In this document: one piece after another, positions 8,487 to 16,212 of the stretch
Position numbering within the stretch: the first letter of the stretch is position 1
How the letters are laid out: every line of letters starts with the position of its first letter
Source: Rhizobium sp. Q54
GTDB lineage: Bacteria; Pseudomonadota; Alphaproteobacteria; Rickettsiales; UBA1997
Assembly (NCBI GenBank): GCA_945871805.1
Contig: CAMBXE010000008.1
Coordinates: forward strand, 1 to 47,434
Reading direction: 5' to 3'
Length of the DNA stretch: 47,434 bases
Position numbers and translations under genes: made by a program
The notes under the pieces: generated by a model
Seen by the model: the letters and a program-made list of their open reading frames with translations, nothing else
Told to the model about the DNA's origin: nothing
Database searches by the model: none

Positions 8487-9923
8487 ATGACTAATTCAGC
8501 AAAAAAATTTGACGCCAAAAAATTTGACGTTTGTATAATCGGCGCTGGCCCGGGAGGCTATGTTGCCGCTATTCGCGCTGCTCAACTTGGACTTAAAGTT
8601 GGCATTGTTGAAGCCAATCAGCTGGGTGGAATTTGTTTAAATTGGGGCTGTATTCCAACCAAGGCCTTGTTGAAGTCGGCTGAGGTTAACCACCTTCTTC
8701 ACAATCTTGAGCAATTCGGATTTTCAGCGGAAAAAGTTAAGTTCGATTTCGCCAAAATTATCGAACGCTCACGTGACGTTTCAAAGAAGTTGAGTGGCGG
8801 GATTGCTGGCTTGATGAAGAAAAATAAAATCGAAGTGATTAGCGGTTTTGCGAAATTTTTAGATGCAAAAAAAATCGCAGTTGGCGACGAAGAAATTGAA
8901 GCGACTTATTTTATTATTGCCACGGGAGCTAGAGCGCGAGTGATTCCTGGTATGGAGCCGGATGTTGAAAATATTTGGACTTACCGCGAAGCCATGACGC
9001 CAAAGGCTTTGCCAAAATCTTTGTTGGTTGTTGGTTCTGGTGCTATCGGATCGGAGTTCGCTTCCTTCTACAGAAACATGGGCTCAGAGGTTACTCTCAT
9101 CGAAATGGCGGAAAATATTTTGCCGGTTGAGGATGAAGAAATTTCTAAACTCGCGCGTAAATCTTTTGAGAGACAGGGCATTAAAATTCATACTGGCGCG
9201 GCTTTGAAATCTTTAAAAAAAGGCAAAGGCTCAGTTACTGCAACAGTTGAAATTGCAGGAAAATTAGAAGAAATCACTGCCGAGAAAGTCATTATGGCTG
9301 TAGGCATTGTGGCCAATGTTGAAAATCTCGGACTCGAAAAAACCAAAGTTAAAACTGAAGATAAATCCAAGGGGGGCCGCATCATCGCCAACGGATATTT
9401 AGAAACTGCAGAGCCAAATATTTTTGCGATCGGTGATGTTGTCGGTGCGCCTTGGCTGGCTCACAAAGCTTCGCACGAAGGCTCAATTGCGGCAGAAAAA
9501 ATCGCCAGCAAACTTGGTAAATATGACGCGAAAAAAATCCATCCGATCAAAGTCGAAAATATCCCGGGCTGCACTTATTCAATGCCGCAAATCGCCTCAG
9601 TGGGCTTGACTGAGAAAAAAGCGAAAGAGACGGGCAAGAAAATTAAAGTCGGTCGTTTTCCTTACATGGCCAATGGCAAAGCGATTGCCGCTGGTGAAAC
9701 TGAAGGTTTAATCAAAGTTATTTTTGATGAAAAAACCGGAGAGCTTTTGGGCGCACATTTAATCGGCGCGGAAGTTACGGAAATGATTCAGGGCTACGTA
9801 ATTGCCAAGCAAGCTGAGCTCACCGAAGAGGATTTAATGCACACAATTTTTGCCCACCCAACAATGTCTGAAATGATGCACGAAGCCGTTTTGGATGCTT
9901 ACGGCAAGGTGATTCATTTTTAA
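8487..9923 (+). CDS. lpdA: Dihydrolipoyl dehydrogenase (E3)
   Basis: Flavoprotein E3 of 2-oxoacid dehydrogenase complexes, reoxidising dihydrolipoamide with NAD+. The protein has 478 residues. The FAD-binding motif is CIIGAGPGGYVAA (about 16-28). Redox-active Cys50 and Cys55 sit in GGICLNWGCIPTKAL. An NAD site VVGSGAIGSEFASFY follows, then FAIGDVVGAPWLAHKA. The C-terminal interface contains the His-Glu pair in FAHPTMSEMMHEAV. The start at 8487 is preferred because the frame's extension to 8406 is repeat sequence. No E1 or E2 genes are adjacent. Confidence 0.97.
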   Translation: MTNSAKKFDAKKFDVCIIGAGPGGYVAAIRAAQLGLKVGIVEANQLGGICLNWGCIPTKALLKSAEVNHLLHNLEQFGFSAEKVKFDFAKIIERSRDVSKKLSGGIAGLMKKNKIEVISGFAKFLDAKKIAVGDEEIEATYFIIATGARARVIPGMEPDVENIWTYREAMTPKALPKSLLVVGSGAIGSEFASFYRNMGSEVTLIEMAENILPVEDEEISKLARKSFERQGIKIHTGAALKSLKKGKGSVTATVEIAGKLEEITAEKVIMAVGIVANVENLGLEKTKVKTEDKSKGGRIIANGYLETAEPNIFAIGDVVGAPWLAHKASHEGSIAAEKIASKLGKYDAKKIHPIKVENIPGCTYSMPQIASVGLTEKKAKETGKKIKVGRFPYMANGKAIAAGETEGLIKVIFDEKTGELLGAHLIGAEVTEMIQGYVIAKQAELTEEDLMHTIFAHPTMSEMMHEAVLDAYGKVIHF

Positions 9924-9946
9924 GCAATTCTTTAAGTTTACCCACA

Positions 9947-9980
9947 TTGACAAACAATTCGCGCCGCCTACCTTGCCGCC
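9947..9980 (+). promoter_or_regulatory. Promoter of the Ala/Lys/Val-rich gene with GC-rich discriminator
   Basis: TTGACA at 9947-9952, a 16-nt spacer, TACCTT at 9969-9974, then GCCGCC. The spacer itself holds GCGCCGCC. The same plan (16-nt spacer, TA(G/C)(G/C)TT, GC-rich discriminator) is seen at four other sites in the window. It implies a leader of roughly 115 nt before the gene. Confidence 0.7.
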
Positions 9981-10053
9981 CGCTTTCGGACAGCCCAAAC
10001 AGCCTTGGTGCCTTTAAGCATCTAGTGCGAAGCTGGTTTGTCGTCGAGAGAAA

Positions 10054-10071
10054 CTGGTCAGAAATGATCAG
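10054..10071 (+). ncRNA. Leader hairpin with GAAA tetraloop before the Ala/Lys/Val-rich gene
   Basis: CTGGTCA and TGATCAG pair over a GAAA loop (one G-U pair), followed by AATTTTTAAAA. It sits in the long 5' leader about 24 nt before the first ATG. It could stabilise the mRNA or act as a weak attenuator; the sequence does not decide. Confidence 0.45.
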
Positions 10072-10094
10072 AATTTTTAAAACCTCATTATTTG

Positions 10095-10466
10095 ATGAAC
10101 ATGAAAAAACTTTCATTGATCGTTGCTGCAGTTGCTCTTTTCGCTTCTGCTGCTCAAGCAGAAGTTGTTAAAGCTCCTGTTGCTAAAGCTGAAGTTAAAG
10201 CTGCAGTAGTTGCTCCAGCTGTTAAAGCTGAAGTTAAAGCTCCAGTAGTTGCTGCTCCAGCTGTTAAAGCTGCTGTAGTTGCTGAAGAAGCTGCTAAACC
10301 AGCTGTTAAAAAAGCTAAAAGACGCGCTAAAGCTAAAGCTGCTGTTGAAGCTCCAGTAGCTGCTCCAGCTGTTAAAGCTGAAGCTAAAGCTGTTGCTCCA
10401 GTAGCCGCTGCTAAAGTTGAAGCTGTTAAAGCTGTAGTTGCACCAGTTGCTCCTGCTAAAAAATAA
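10095..10466 (+). CDS. Secreted Ala/Lys/Val-rich low-complexity protein
   Basis: About 123 residues. A clear signal peptide (MKKLSLIVAAVALFASAAQA) is followed by a mature part made almost only of Ala, Val, Lys, Pro and Glu, in loose repeats such as APAVKAEVKAPVV, with one basic patch KKAKRRAKAKA. Codon choice is extreme: nearly all Ala are GCT and Lys AAA, unlike the neighbours, which suggests very high expression or recent repeat expansion. It has a strong promoter, a long leader and its own terminator, so it is a single-gene unit. I do not recognise a family; it resembles histone-H1-like or Lys/Ala repeat proteins in composition only. ATG at 10101 is an equally good start. Confidence 0.75.
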   Translation: MNMKKLSLIVAAVALFASAAQAEVVKAPVAKAEVKAAVVAPAVKAEVKAPVVAAPAVKAAVVAEEAAKPAVKKAKRRAKAKAAVEAPVAAPAVKAEAKAVAPVAAAKVEAVKAVVAPVAPAKK

Positions 10467-10488
10467 TTTTAGTTTTTAACTAAAGTTT

Positions 10489-10524
10489 AAACCGGATCGG
10501 CCTCAAAACTGATCCGGTTTTTTT
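10489..10524 (+). terminator. Rho-independent terminator of the Ala/Lys/Val-rich gene
   Basis: Ten-bp perfect stem AAACCGGATC / GATCCGGTTT with a 12-nt loop, running into a T tract. It ends 58 nt after the stop codon and separates this gene from the tRNA-Thr promoter. Confidence 0.92.
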
Positions 10525-10552
10525 ATGGAAATTTTTTTGACTCTAAAATTTC

Positions 10553-10588
10553 TTGCTGTTTTTCTCGTCAAAAATAGCTTGCGCCGCC
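10553..10588 (+). promoter_or_regulatory. tRNA-Thr promoter with GCGCCGCC discriminator
   Basis: TTGCTG at 10553-10558, a 16-nt spacer, TAGCTT at 10575-10580 and GCGCCGCC immediately after. The tRNA begins 22 nt past the GC block. It shares its layout with the tRNA-Ile and rplY promoters. Confidence 0.7.
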
Positions 10589-10609
10589 CTTCTTTTAGAG
10601 GGCTCATTA

Positions 10610-10684
10610 GCCGGATTAGCTCAGTGGTAGAGCAACTGTCTTGTAAACAGTAGGTCGTCAGTTCAAATCCGACATCCGGCACCA
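10610..10684 (+). tRNA. tRNA-Thr (anticodon TGT), CCA encoded
   Basis: Full cloverleaf: acceptor GCCGGAT / ATCCGGC, D arm GCTC..GAGC, anticodon stem ACTGT / ACAGT with loop CTTGTAA, and a T arm with loop TTCAAAT and one A-C mismatch in its stem. Discriminator A is followed by an encoded CCA. The plsC start follows 13 nt later, so plsC may be read through from the tRNA transcript. Confidence 0.97.
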
Positions 10685-10697
10685 CCCTTCCAGATAG

Positions 10698-11405
10698 ATG
10701 TTTCTTCGCTCCATCCTCTTCACGGTTTTGATCAATCTCTGGGGCGCGATTATTCCGATTATTTACTCTCCGGTCTTCCTCACTCGTAACACCAAACTCG
10801 CCGATCACGGTGCGAAGGTTTGGTCTGTTGGCATGCTGTGGTTGTTGAAAAAAATTTGTGGAATCGAATACGAAATTCGCGGGCTCGAAAAATTACCGAA
10901 AGAATCTTGCATAGTTGCCTGTAAGCACCAATCGGCTTGGGAAACTGTTGTAATGCATCTGATTTTTCGTCACCCTGTTTACGTTTACAAAAAAGAGCTC
11001 GAGAAAATTCCGTTCTACGGCTGGTACTTGAAGGTAATGAGCGGCATTAAACTTAATCGCAAAGGCGGCGCTTCTGCTCTTAAATCCTTGATCAAGCAGG
11101 CAAAAAATTATTTAGGAAAAGGCCAGACCGTTATTTTATTCCCGCAAGGAACTCGCGTGCCAGTTGGTGGTTTAGTTGAAAAATATCCGTACCAAGCAGG
11201 AGTCACCGCACTTTACCTGGCCTGCGGCGTACCGGTAGTTCCGGCCGCGTTGAACTCTGGAAAATTTTGGCCGAAGAGCGGTTCAGGAAAAAAATCAGGA
11301 AAAATTATTTTAGAATTCCTCGATCCGATTGAGCCGGGGCTTTCTAAGCAAGAATTTAATCAGCGTTTGGAACGAGTGATTGAAGAGAGAAGCAGCGAGT
11401 TGTAA
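10698..11405 (+). CDS. plsC: 1-acyl-sn-glycerol-3-phosphate acyltransferase
   Basis: Inner-membrane enzyme that acylates lysophosphatidic acid to phosphatidic acid in phospholipid synthesis. It has 235 residues with a hydrophobic N-terminus. The catalytic HX4D motif appears as KHQSAWE (Glu in place of Asp), and the substrate motif FPEGTR appears as FPQGTR; I recall both as variants in alphaproteobacterial PlsC. GIKLNRKGG and PVVPAALNSG fit motifs II and IV. A family C repeat begins 6 nt after the stop. Confidence 0.9.
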   Translation: MFLRSILFTVLINLWGAIIPIIYSPVFLTRNTKLADHGAKVWSVGMLWLLKKICGIEYEIRGLEKLPKESCIVACKHQSAWETVVMHLIFRHPVYVYKKELEKIPFYGWYLKVMSGIKLNRKGGASALKSLIKQAKNYLGKGQTVILFPQGTRVPVGGLVEKYPYQAGVTALYLACGVPVVPAALNSGKFWPKSGSGKKSGKIILEFLDPIEPGLSKQEFNQRLERVIEERSSEL

Positions 11406-11411
11406 AAAGCG

Positions 11412-11483
11412 TCCGCCGGTTGAGCGGAGTCGAAACCTGGTGAAATAAGACTCTAGAGGTTTCGACCCCGCTCAACCGGCGGA
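11412..11483. repeat. Family C inverted repeat overlapping the folP 3' end
   Basis: Arms TCCGCCGGTTGAGCGG.. and ..CCGCTCAACCGGCGGA, about 27 nt each with one mismatch, around a linker GGTGAAATAAGACTCTAG. The copy at 21017-21075 carries the same linker in reverse complement. The right arm runs 12 nt into folP and includes its stop codon and last three or four codons. Between plsC and folP, which converge, it may also end transcription. Confidence 0.92.
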
Positions 11484-12239
11484 TGTGTGGGCCTTCACGT
11501 CGTGTACGCGCAAAAATTCAACATTTTTCCCGACAAGAAATTTTGAGATTTCCAAAGTTTTTTCCGCGCGATTTCCAGGAATATTTAGCGCGTCCAAAAA
11601 ACTTTTCTTCGAATGGCCGATGTAGAGCGGAAGGCCTAAAACTCTGTAGGCGTCGATATTTTTTAAAATCCGAATTGATTGCGCCGCATCTTTCGCAAAG
11701 CCGATTCCTGGGTCAAAAATAAGCTGCGATTTTTTGACATTTTTTCTCTCGAGAGCGGAAATTTTAATCGAAGCCCAACTCAAAATTTCCTGCGTAACGC
11801 CCAGGTGTTGATTAACGATCAGATCAGGATTGGTGGGGATTGCCAGGTTGTGCATTAAAATTGTTGTGAGGCCTTTTGTGGCAATGAATTCAACAATTTT
11901 CTCGTCAACCAAGCCGCTGACGTCGTTAATAATTTCCACTCCAATTTCCTGTGCTTTCCGAATTGTTTCGAAGTGGTAAGAATCAATGCTGGTCTGAATT
12001 CCCTGCGGTTTTGCTAGTGCGATTACGGCCGGTAAAATTTTTTCTAAACGCGACCATTCTTCTGCGGCGCTGATTGGCGTTGCTTGTGGGCGGGTGGATT
12101 CTGCGCCAACGTCAATTACGTCGACACCTTCAAAAATCATTTGTTGCGCGTGAGTGAGCGCGGATTCGAGTGAGGAAAATTTTCCTCCGTCAGAAAATGA
12201 ATCGGGCGTGACGTTTAAAATTCCGACAATTTTTGTCAT
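11472..12239 (-). CDS. folP: Dihydropteroate synthase
   Basis: Folate pathway enzyme that joins p-aminobenzoate to the pterin diphosphate. It has 255 residues, near the family's lower limit. The N-terminal signature GILNVTPDSFSDGGKF, DVGAESTRPQA, IINDVSGL, DPGIGFAK and the pterin-site GHSKKSFLD are intact. The end HDVKAHTSAG is unusual: the last codons and TGA stop lie inside a family C repeat, so the native C-terminus has probably been replaced or clipped. It lies downstream of pstA on the same strand. Confidence 0.95.
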   Translation of the reverse strand: MTKIVGILNVTPDSFSDGGKFSSLESALTHAQQMIFEGVDVIDVGAESTRPQATPISAAEEWSRLEKILPAVIALAKPQGIQTSIDSYHFETIRKAQEIGVEIINDVSGLVDEKIVEFIATKGLTTILMHNLAIPTNPDLIVNQHLGVTQEILSWASIKISALERKNVKKSQLIFDPGIGFAKDAAQSIRILKNIDAYRVLGLPLYIGHSKKSFLDALNIPGNRAEKTLEISKFLVGKNVEFLRVHDVKAHTSAG

Positions 12240-12256
12240 TTTTTAGGAGAGTTTTA

Positions 12257-12281
12257 AATTTTGAGCACGGTGCTCAAAATT
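12257..12281. terminator. Perfect palindrome between pstA and folP
   Basis: AATTTTGAGCAC and its exact complement around one base; with a minimal loop this makes a stem of about 10 bp ending in A/T. It lies 18 nt upstream of folP in the direction of transcription. It may be a partial terminator, a processing site or a dimeric operator. Confidence 0.5.
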
Positions 12282-12311
12282 AACTTTTAGCCAGCAAAAT
12301 AGCGGATCGAC

Positions 12312-13481
12312 CTACCACTTTTTCTCAAATTTCTTTCGTAAAATAATCGCGACCAAATTGAATAAAATTAAGAAGGTGAGAAGCAGCAAAATCGCCGCCG
12401 AAGTTTTTTCGGCGAAGCCAATTTCTGGAGAATCAGACCACAAATAAATTTGCACGGGCAACACGGTTGTTGGATCGGTGAAGCCCTGCGGAATGTCGGC
12501 AATGAAGGCTACCATTCCAATCATTAACAGCGGCGCGGTTTCGCCGAGTGCGCGCGAAACGGCCAGAATCGTTCCCGTCATTATTCCAGGCATTGAAAGC
12601 GGCAGTAAATGGTGAAGCATTATTTGCATTTGCGAGGCGCCAAGCGCGGAAGCAGCGTCGCGAATCGAGCTTGGAATCGAGCGAATCGTGTTGCGTGTGG
12701 CAATAATTATTACCGGAAGAACCAGCATAAAAAGAGTCATTCCGCCCACTAAACTAGAAGAGCGCGGCAAGTGCATTAATTGCAAATAAACGGTTAAGCC
12801 GAGCAATCCGTAAATAATCGAAGGGATCGCCGCGAGGTTGTTAATGCTGATTTCAATAATGTCGGTGAGGCGATTTTTTGGCGCGAATTCTTCGAGGTAA
12901 AATGCGCACATTACCGCAACCGGAAAAGCGAAAATTAGGAAGATTAACATTACCAAGAACGAACCAACCAAGCCGGCGCCAACCCCGGCGATTTCTGGCT
13001 CGCGCGAATCAGCAAATTCAAAAAATTTCCAATTTACAACTTTACGAATTTCATTTTTTTCTTTGAGATCAGAAAGCCAGCGCAGCTGATTTTCGTTGAG
13101 AGAAGAAGAATTTTGGTGCTTGAAAAACATGTCAGATTTCGACGAAGCGCTGATCCAAATTTGCTCTTTTTCGCTTTGTTCTTTTGCTTCCAAATTGCTG
13201 GCTTTGCTGACGAGTTGGTAAAGAGAATTAATTTCTGCGACCGTCTTGGCATCAGGAAATCTATGCCTCAAAGCATCTTTGATTGCCTGGCGGTGATCTT
13301 CGCTTTGACTTATTTCGAGCGCAATTTCCGTGCGCCAAAAAGCTCCAGAAGCTTTACTAAAAATCGCTACAAATAAAATCGCCAAAAAGGCGAGAGCAAA
13401 AGCAGTTGAAGCAACGCCAAATAGTTTGAATCGACGCTCTGCGGCGTTGCGTTTTTTTAAATTCTTAATTTCTCTGCCCAT
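12312..13481 (-). CDS. pstA: Phosphate ABC transporter permease PstA
   Basis: One of two membrane subunits of the high-affinity phosphate importer. It has 389 residues: one N-terminal membrane helix, then a periplasmic insert of about 110 residues rich in charged residues, then the permease core with SIPSIIYGLLGL, the EAA-type loop ASALGASQMQIMLHHLLPLSMPG and SRALGETAPLLMIG. The long insert between the first two helices is something I recall from alphaproteobacterial PstA. Its start region MGRE matches that of the gene inserted upstream (MGRD). No pstS, pstB or phoU is in the window; folP follows instead of pstB. Confidence 0.95.
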   Translation of the reverse strand: MGREIKNLKKRNAAERRFKLFGVASTAFALAFLAILFVAIFSKASGAFWRTEIALEISQSEDHRQAIKDALRHRFPDAKTVAEINSLYQLVSKASNLEAKEQSEKEQIWISASSKSDMFFKHQNSSSLNENQLRWLSDLKEKNEIRKVVNWKFFEFADSREPEIAGVGAGLVGSFLVMLIFLIFAFPVAVMCAFYLEEFAPKNRLTDIIEISINNLAAIPSIIYGLLGLTVYLQLMHLPRSSSLVGGMTLFMLVLPVIIIATRNTIRSIPSSIRDAASALGASQMQIMLHHLLPLSMPGIMTGTILAVSRALGETAPLLMIGMVAFIADIPQGFTDPTTVLPVQIYLWSDSPEIGFAEKTSAAILLLLTFLILFNLVAIILRKKFEKKW

Positions 13482-13485
13482 ATTT
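13471..13485. repeat. 15-bp direct repeat, pstA-side copy
   Basis: TCTCTGCCCATATTT on the + strand, spanning the pstA start codon. It matches the copy at 15261-15275 in 14 of 15 bases. The pair brackets the AlbA_2/HATPase gene and looks like a target-site duplication or a recombination scar. Confidence 0.8.
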
Positions 13486-13591
13486 AGTCAGTTTGAATAT
13501 TGTTTTGGTCTAATAAATAAAAGCGCTAAGGGCTTTGTTAACAAGGCGTTGTCCATATCAAATAGTTTATCCTAATTAGGCCAAATTAGAT

Positions 13592-15271
13592 CTATTTAGA
13601 CGAGTTTGGACTAATTGAGTATTTAGCTCCGTTGGTATTTCCTTCTTTTAATAGCAGTCCGTCTTCAACCATGTTATAAATGGTTTTTCTTACTTTGTTG
13701 TAGGAGATTTCTCTTCCTATCCTTTGGTTGATATCCCCTAGCCCTGCTGGTTGGTAAATTTTAACATCCTGAAATATAAGCTCTTTTAAGCGATGGTTCT
13801 CGATTCGCCTTAAGTTGGTTTTTCCTTTAAAGTTAGATTTTTTCAGAAGGTCGGGATTGACAAAATATTGCAAAGATTTGGTTTTGCCGCTTGATTTTAT
13901 CAGGCCTAAATCCAAAAGGTTTCCGAGCCACTGCTTAGTCACGTTTGTTTGATTGGATAGGCCAAGTTTGTTACTAAATTCTACGGCCGATAAAGAATTA
14001 TTTTCTGCAATTACACCAAGCGAAATAAGTTCTCTCGACTTCAGTTGGAAGTCCTTGTTGGCATGTTCGATTAGTTTGATGGCGTCGGTGCTTATTATTC
14101 TCTTTTCTATGATTATTGTAACCGAATCGTCATTTTGTAATGCTACAGGAATTGATTTGCCGTTGGTCAATAACACTTCGTAAACTTTATCAATTCCTGA
14201 CCCCTCTTGCTCCATCATTTTTAGGTCAGAAAAAACCTTCGCCAGCCCTTCATTTCTGCGAACACTTTTGTGTAAAAAATTTTCTGGAGTGACTCCAACT
14301 GGAAAAAGTCCGGGATTAGTTATTTCGAGGCGGTCAGGAAATAATTTTATCACTATCTCTCCTCTCTGAGTATACGGCCTATGAACAATCGCATTTATTA
14401 AAAGTTCACGAATGACGGTGTCTTTAGGATAGTGAGGTATGAATTTGCGAAACATTCCGTCGGGAATTTCTACGCCCTCATCCCATTCGGGGATTTGCAA
14501 TATTGCTTCTACCAACTCTTTTGGGTTTAAGTAATATTCATCCCAAGTGTCTTTTCTTATTTTCTGATCTCTTTCGTCGTATTTTATAAAATGGATTGTG
14601 GGTGAGTAGGAGAGCCTAGATCTATCGTTGCGAGATCCGATCCAAAGAGTTCCAAGATTTGTCAAAAAATTGCCTTCAACAAAAAAATAATGTTCTAAAA
14701 TTTCATCGTCTGATTTTTCTTTTATGTGCTTTGAAACCTTATCTGAATTTCTAACGTCGAGAAGAAAATTTCTTATTTTGTCATCATCAATTCTATCGCG
14801 CGGGTTTCGGGTTACTCTTTTTTCCCAAATAAAAGACGGCTTATCATTGAAAAGGCGAGAAAGTTCGTCGGGCAAGATCGGAACGCAGTTATTTGAAATA
14901 CGGATATAATATTTTCCGTCAGTTGTTGATGCGATCGTGAGTTCGCTGGGAGAGACCCTTATTTCAACGACCTCGCCCCCATTTGGGTGTTTTTTAATCT
15001 CTGCTCTGGCGAATACATTTTGAGTAAGGCTGGATATTCTTTCTGTTAGTTTTTGAGGCAGATTCCGATCAGAAAAAATCTGATCAGCTGGTGGCGCTGT
15101 TTCTTTATCTTCAATTCCAATTTCTATAATTCCTTCGCCTCCGTTAGCAAAGCAGACGCAGTCTTTGGCTAATTCTTTACCTGCTCGTTTGATGGGATCT
15201 GTATAATTCAGGTCTAAGATTTTAAAGGATTTTTTATCGTAGTTTTTATTTTCTACGCGGTCTCTACCCAT
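13592..15271 (-). CDS. AlbA_2 (Schlafen-type) / HATPase_c_4 protein inserted in the pst operon
   Basis: 559-residue predicted ATP-binding, DNA- or RNA-binding regulator or defence protein. The N-terminal AlbA_2 domain (about 12-135) contains LAKDCVCFANGGEGIIEIGI. A GHKL-type ATPase domain (about 280-390) has the N-box RELLINAIVHRPY (Glu289, Asn293, His297), DRLEITNPG (313-321) and EGSGIDKVYE (356-365). Two winged-helix-like segments occupy 400-559. The middle holds no motif I know. It lies between pstC and pstA, overlaps the pstC end by 8 nt, and its first codons MGRD copy those of pstA. GCG/CGC words look rarer than in the pst genes. Relatives of this architecture are often annotated as putative transcriptional regulators or RecG-like helicases, but no helicase motif is present. 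Confidence 0.85.
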   Translation of the reverse strand: MGRDRVENKNYDKKSFKILDLNYTDPIKRAGKELAKDCVCFANGGEGIIEIGIEDKETAPPADQIFSDRNLPQKLTERISSLTQNVFARAEIKKHPNGGEVVEIRVSPSELTIASTTDGKYYIRISNNCVPILPDELSRLFNDKPSFIWEKRVTRNPRDRIDDDKIRNFLLDVRNSDKVSKHIKEKSDDEILEHYFFVEGNFLTNLGTLWIGSRNDRSRLSYSPTIHFIKYDERDQKIRKDTWDEYYLNPKELVEAILQIPEWDEGVEIPDGMFRKFIPHYPKDTVIRELLINAIVHRPYTQRGEIVIKLFPDRLEITNPGLFPVGVTPENFLHKSVRRNEGLAKVFSDLKMMEQEGSGIDKVYEVLLTNGKSIPVALQNDDSVTIIIEKRIISTDAIKLIEHANKDFQLKSRELISLGVIAENNSLSAVEFSNKLGLSNQTNVTKQWLGNLLDLGLIKSSGKTKSLQYFVNPDLLKKSNFKGKTNLRRIENHRLKELIFQDVKIYQPAGLGDINQRIGREISYNKVRKTIYNMVEDGLLLKEGNTNGAKYSISPNSSK

Positions 15272-15275
15272 ATTT
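15261..15275. repeat. 15-bp direct repeat, pstC-side copy
   Basis: TCTCTACCCATATTT on the + strand covers the pstC stop codon and the start codon of the inserted gene. It differs from the pstA-side copy by one base, the one that makes TAG (pstC stop) versus CAG. Confidence 0.8.
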
Positions 15276-16190
15276 TTTCTTGTAATTTTTGATCACGGCA
15301 AGGGCGACAATGTTGAAGATGAAAGTGACGACGAAAAGCGTCAGCGCTAGCGCGAAGGCGGCTAGGGTTTTGGGGCTGTTGAATTCTTGATCGCCAACTA
15401 AAAGCGTGACGATTTGGGCGGTTGCGGTGGTAACTGAATCGAGTGGATTGAAGGTTAATTTTGCGACTAATCCGGCGGCCATTACCACAATCATTGTTTC
15501 ACCAATTGCGCGCGAGATCGCGAGAATCAAGGCGCCGACGATTGACGGGGTTGCTGCCGGCAAAACTACTTTTCTAATCATTTCTGATTTGGTGCTGCCA
15601 AGTGCGAGCGCGCCGTCTTTTAAAACTTGCGGCACCGAATTTAAGGCGTCGTCAGTGAGCGACAAAACGAAAGGAATGATCATTATTCCCATTACAAAAC
15701 CAGCGGCCAGAGCGCTTTCAGAGGCAACTTCAATTCCGAGACTGGCGAAAAAATATTTGAAAAATGGCGCGACGAAAATCACCGCGAAATAGCCGTAAAC
15801 AACAGTTGGCACGCCGGCGAGTATTTCCAAAATTGGCTTCAAATAATTGCGAGTTTTTGCTTTAGAATAAAAACTAAGATTGATCGCGCCCATGATTCCT
15901 AGGGGTACGGCCACTAACATTGCGACTAGGGTGATTAATAAAGTGCCGAGAAAAACTGGCACCGAACCAAAAGAACTTGAGCCAACTTCTTGCTCGGCAG
16001 TCATTGCCATTTGCGGGTTCCAGCTGGTTCCAAAAAGAAAATCAAAAGGATTTACTAAATCGAAAAATCGTAACGCTTCGAATAAAATCGAAACGGTGAC
16101 GGCGATTGTGATTAAAATTCCGATGCCTGCGGTTGCAGATAAGGCAAGAACTCCGGCACTTTCAATTTTTCTTCTGAGGCGTAAATTCAT
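15264..16190 (-). CDS. pstC: Phosphate ABC transporter permease PstC
   Basis: Membrane partner of PstA, about 308 residues with six predicted helices. Marks include GTLLITLVAMLVAVPLGIMGAI, LEILAGVPTVVYGYFA, the EAA loop ALALGSTKSEMIRKVVLPAATPSI and SRAIGETMIVVMAAG. I start at ATG 16190 (MNLRLRRKIE) because the frame's extension to 16226 runs into a repeat. The stop codon overlaps the start of the next gene, an arrangement that probably existed originally between pstC and pstA. Confidence 0.94.
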   Translation of the reverse strand: MNLRLRRKIESAGVLALSATAGIGILITIAVTVSILFEALRFFDLVNPFDFLFGTSWNPQMAMTAEQEVGSSSFGSVPVFLGTLLITLVAMLVAVPLGIMGAINLSFYSKAKTRNYLKPILEILAGVPTVVYGYFAVIFVAPFFKYFFASLGIEVASESALAAGFVMGIMIIPFVLSLTDDALNSVPQVLKDGALALGSTKSEMIRKVVLPAATPSIVGALILAISRAIGETMIVVMAAGLVAKLTFNPLDSVTTATAQIVTLLVGDQEFNSPKTLAAFALALTLFVVTFIFNIVALAVIKNYKKKYG

Positions 16191-16212
16191 GAGGTAATAA
16201 TAATTTGGTAAT

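Noticed and set aside
9820-10116. Minus-strand open frame of 98 codons after lpdA
   Set aside because: It is antisense to the lpdA end and the promoter and leader of the next gene, with no recognisable protein features.
10095-10466. Histone H1-like DNA-binding protein
   Set aside because: Composition is similar, but a clear signal peptide argues for export.
10503-10808. Minus-strand open frame of 101 codons across the tRNA-Thr region
   Set aside because: It overlaps a terminator, promoter, tRNA and the plsC start and has no protein-like features.
13592-15271. RecG-like helicase, an annotation often given to AlbA_2 proteins
   Set aside because: No Walker A or DExx helicase motifs; the real recG is at 35783-37777.
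12312-16190. A mobile element with its own transposase between pstC and pstA
   Set aside because: The inserted segment has a single gene with no transposase or integrase motif and no terminal inverted repeats that I could see.
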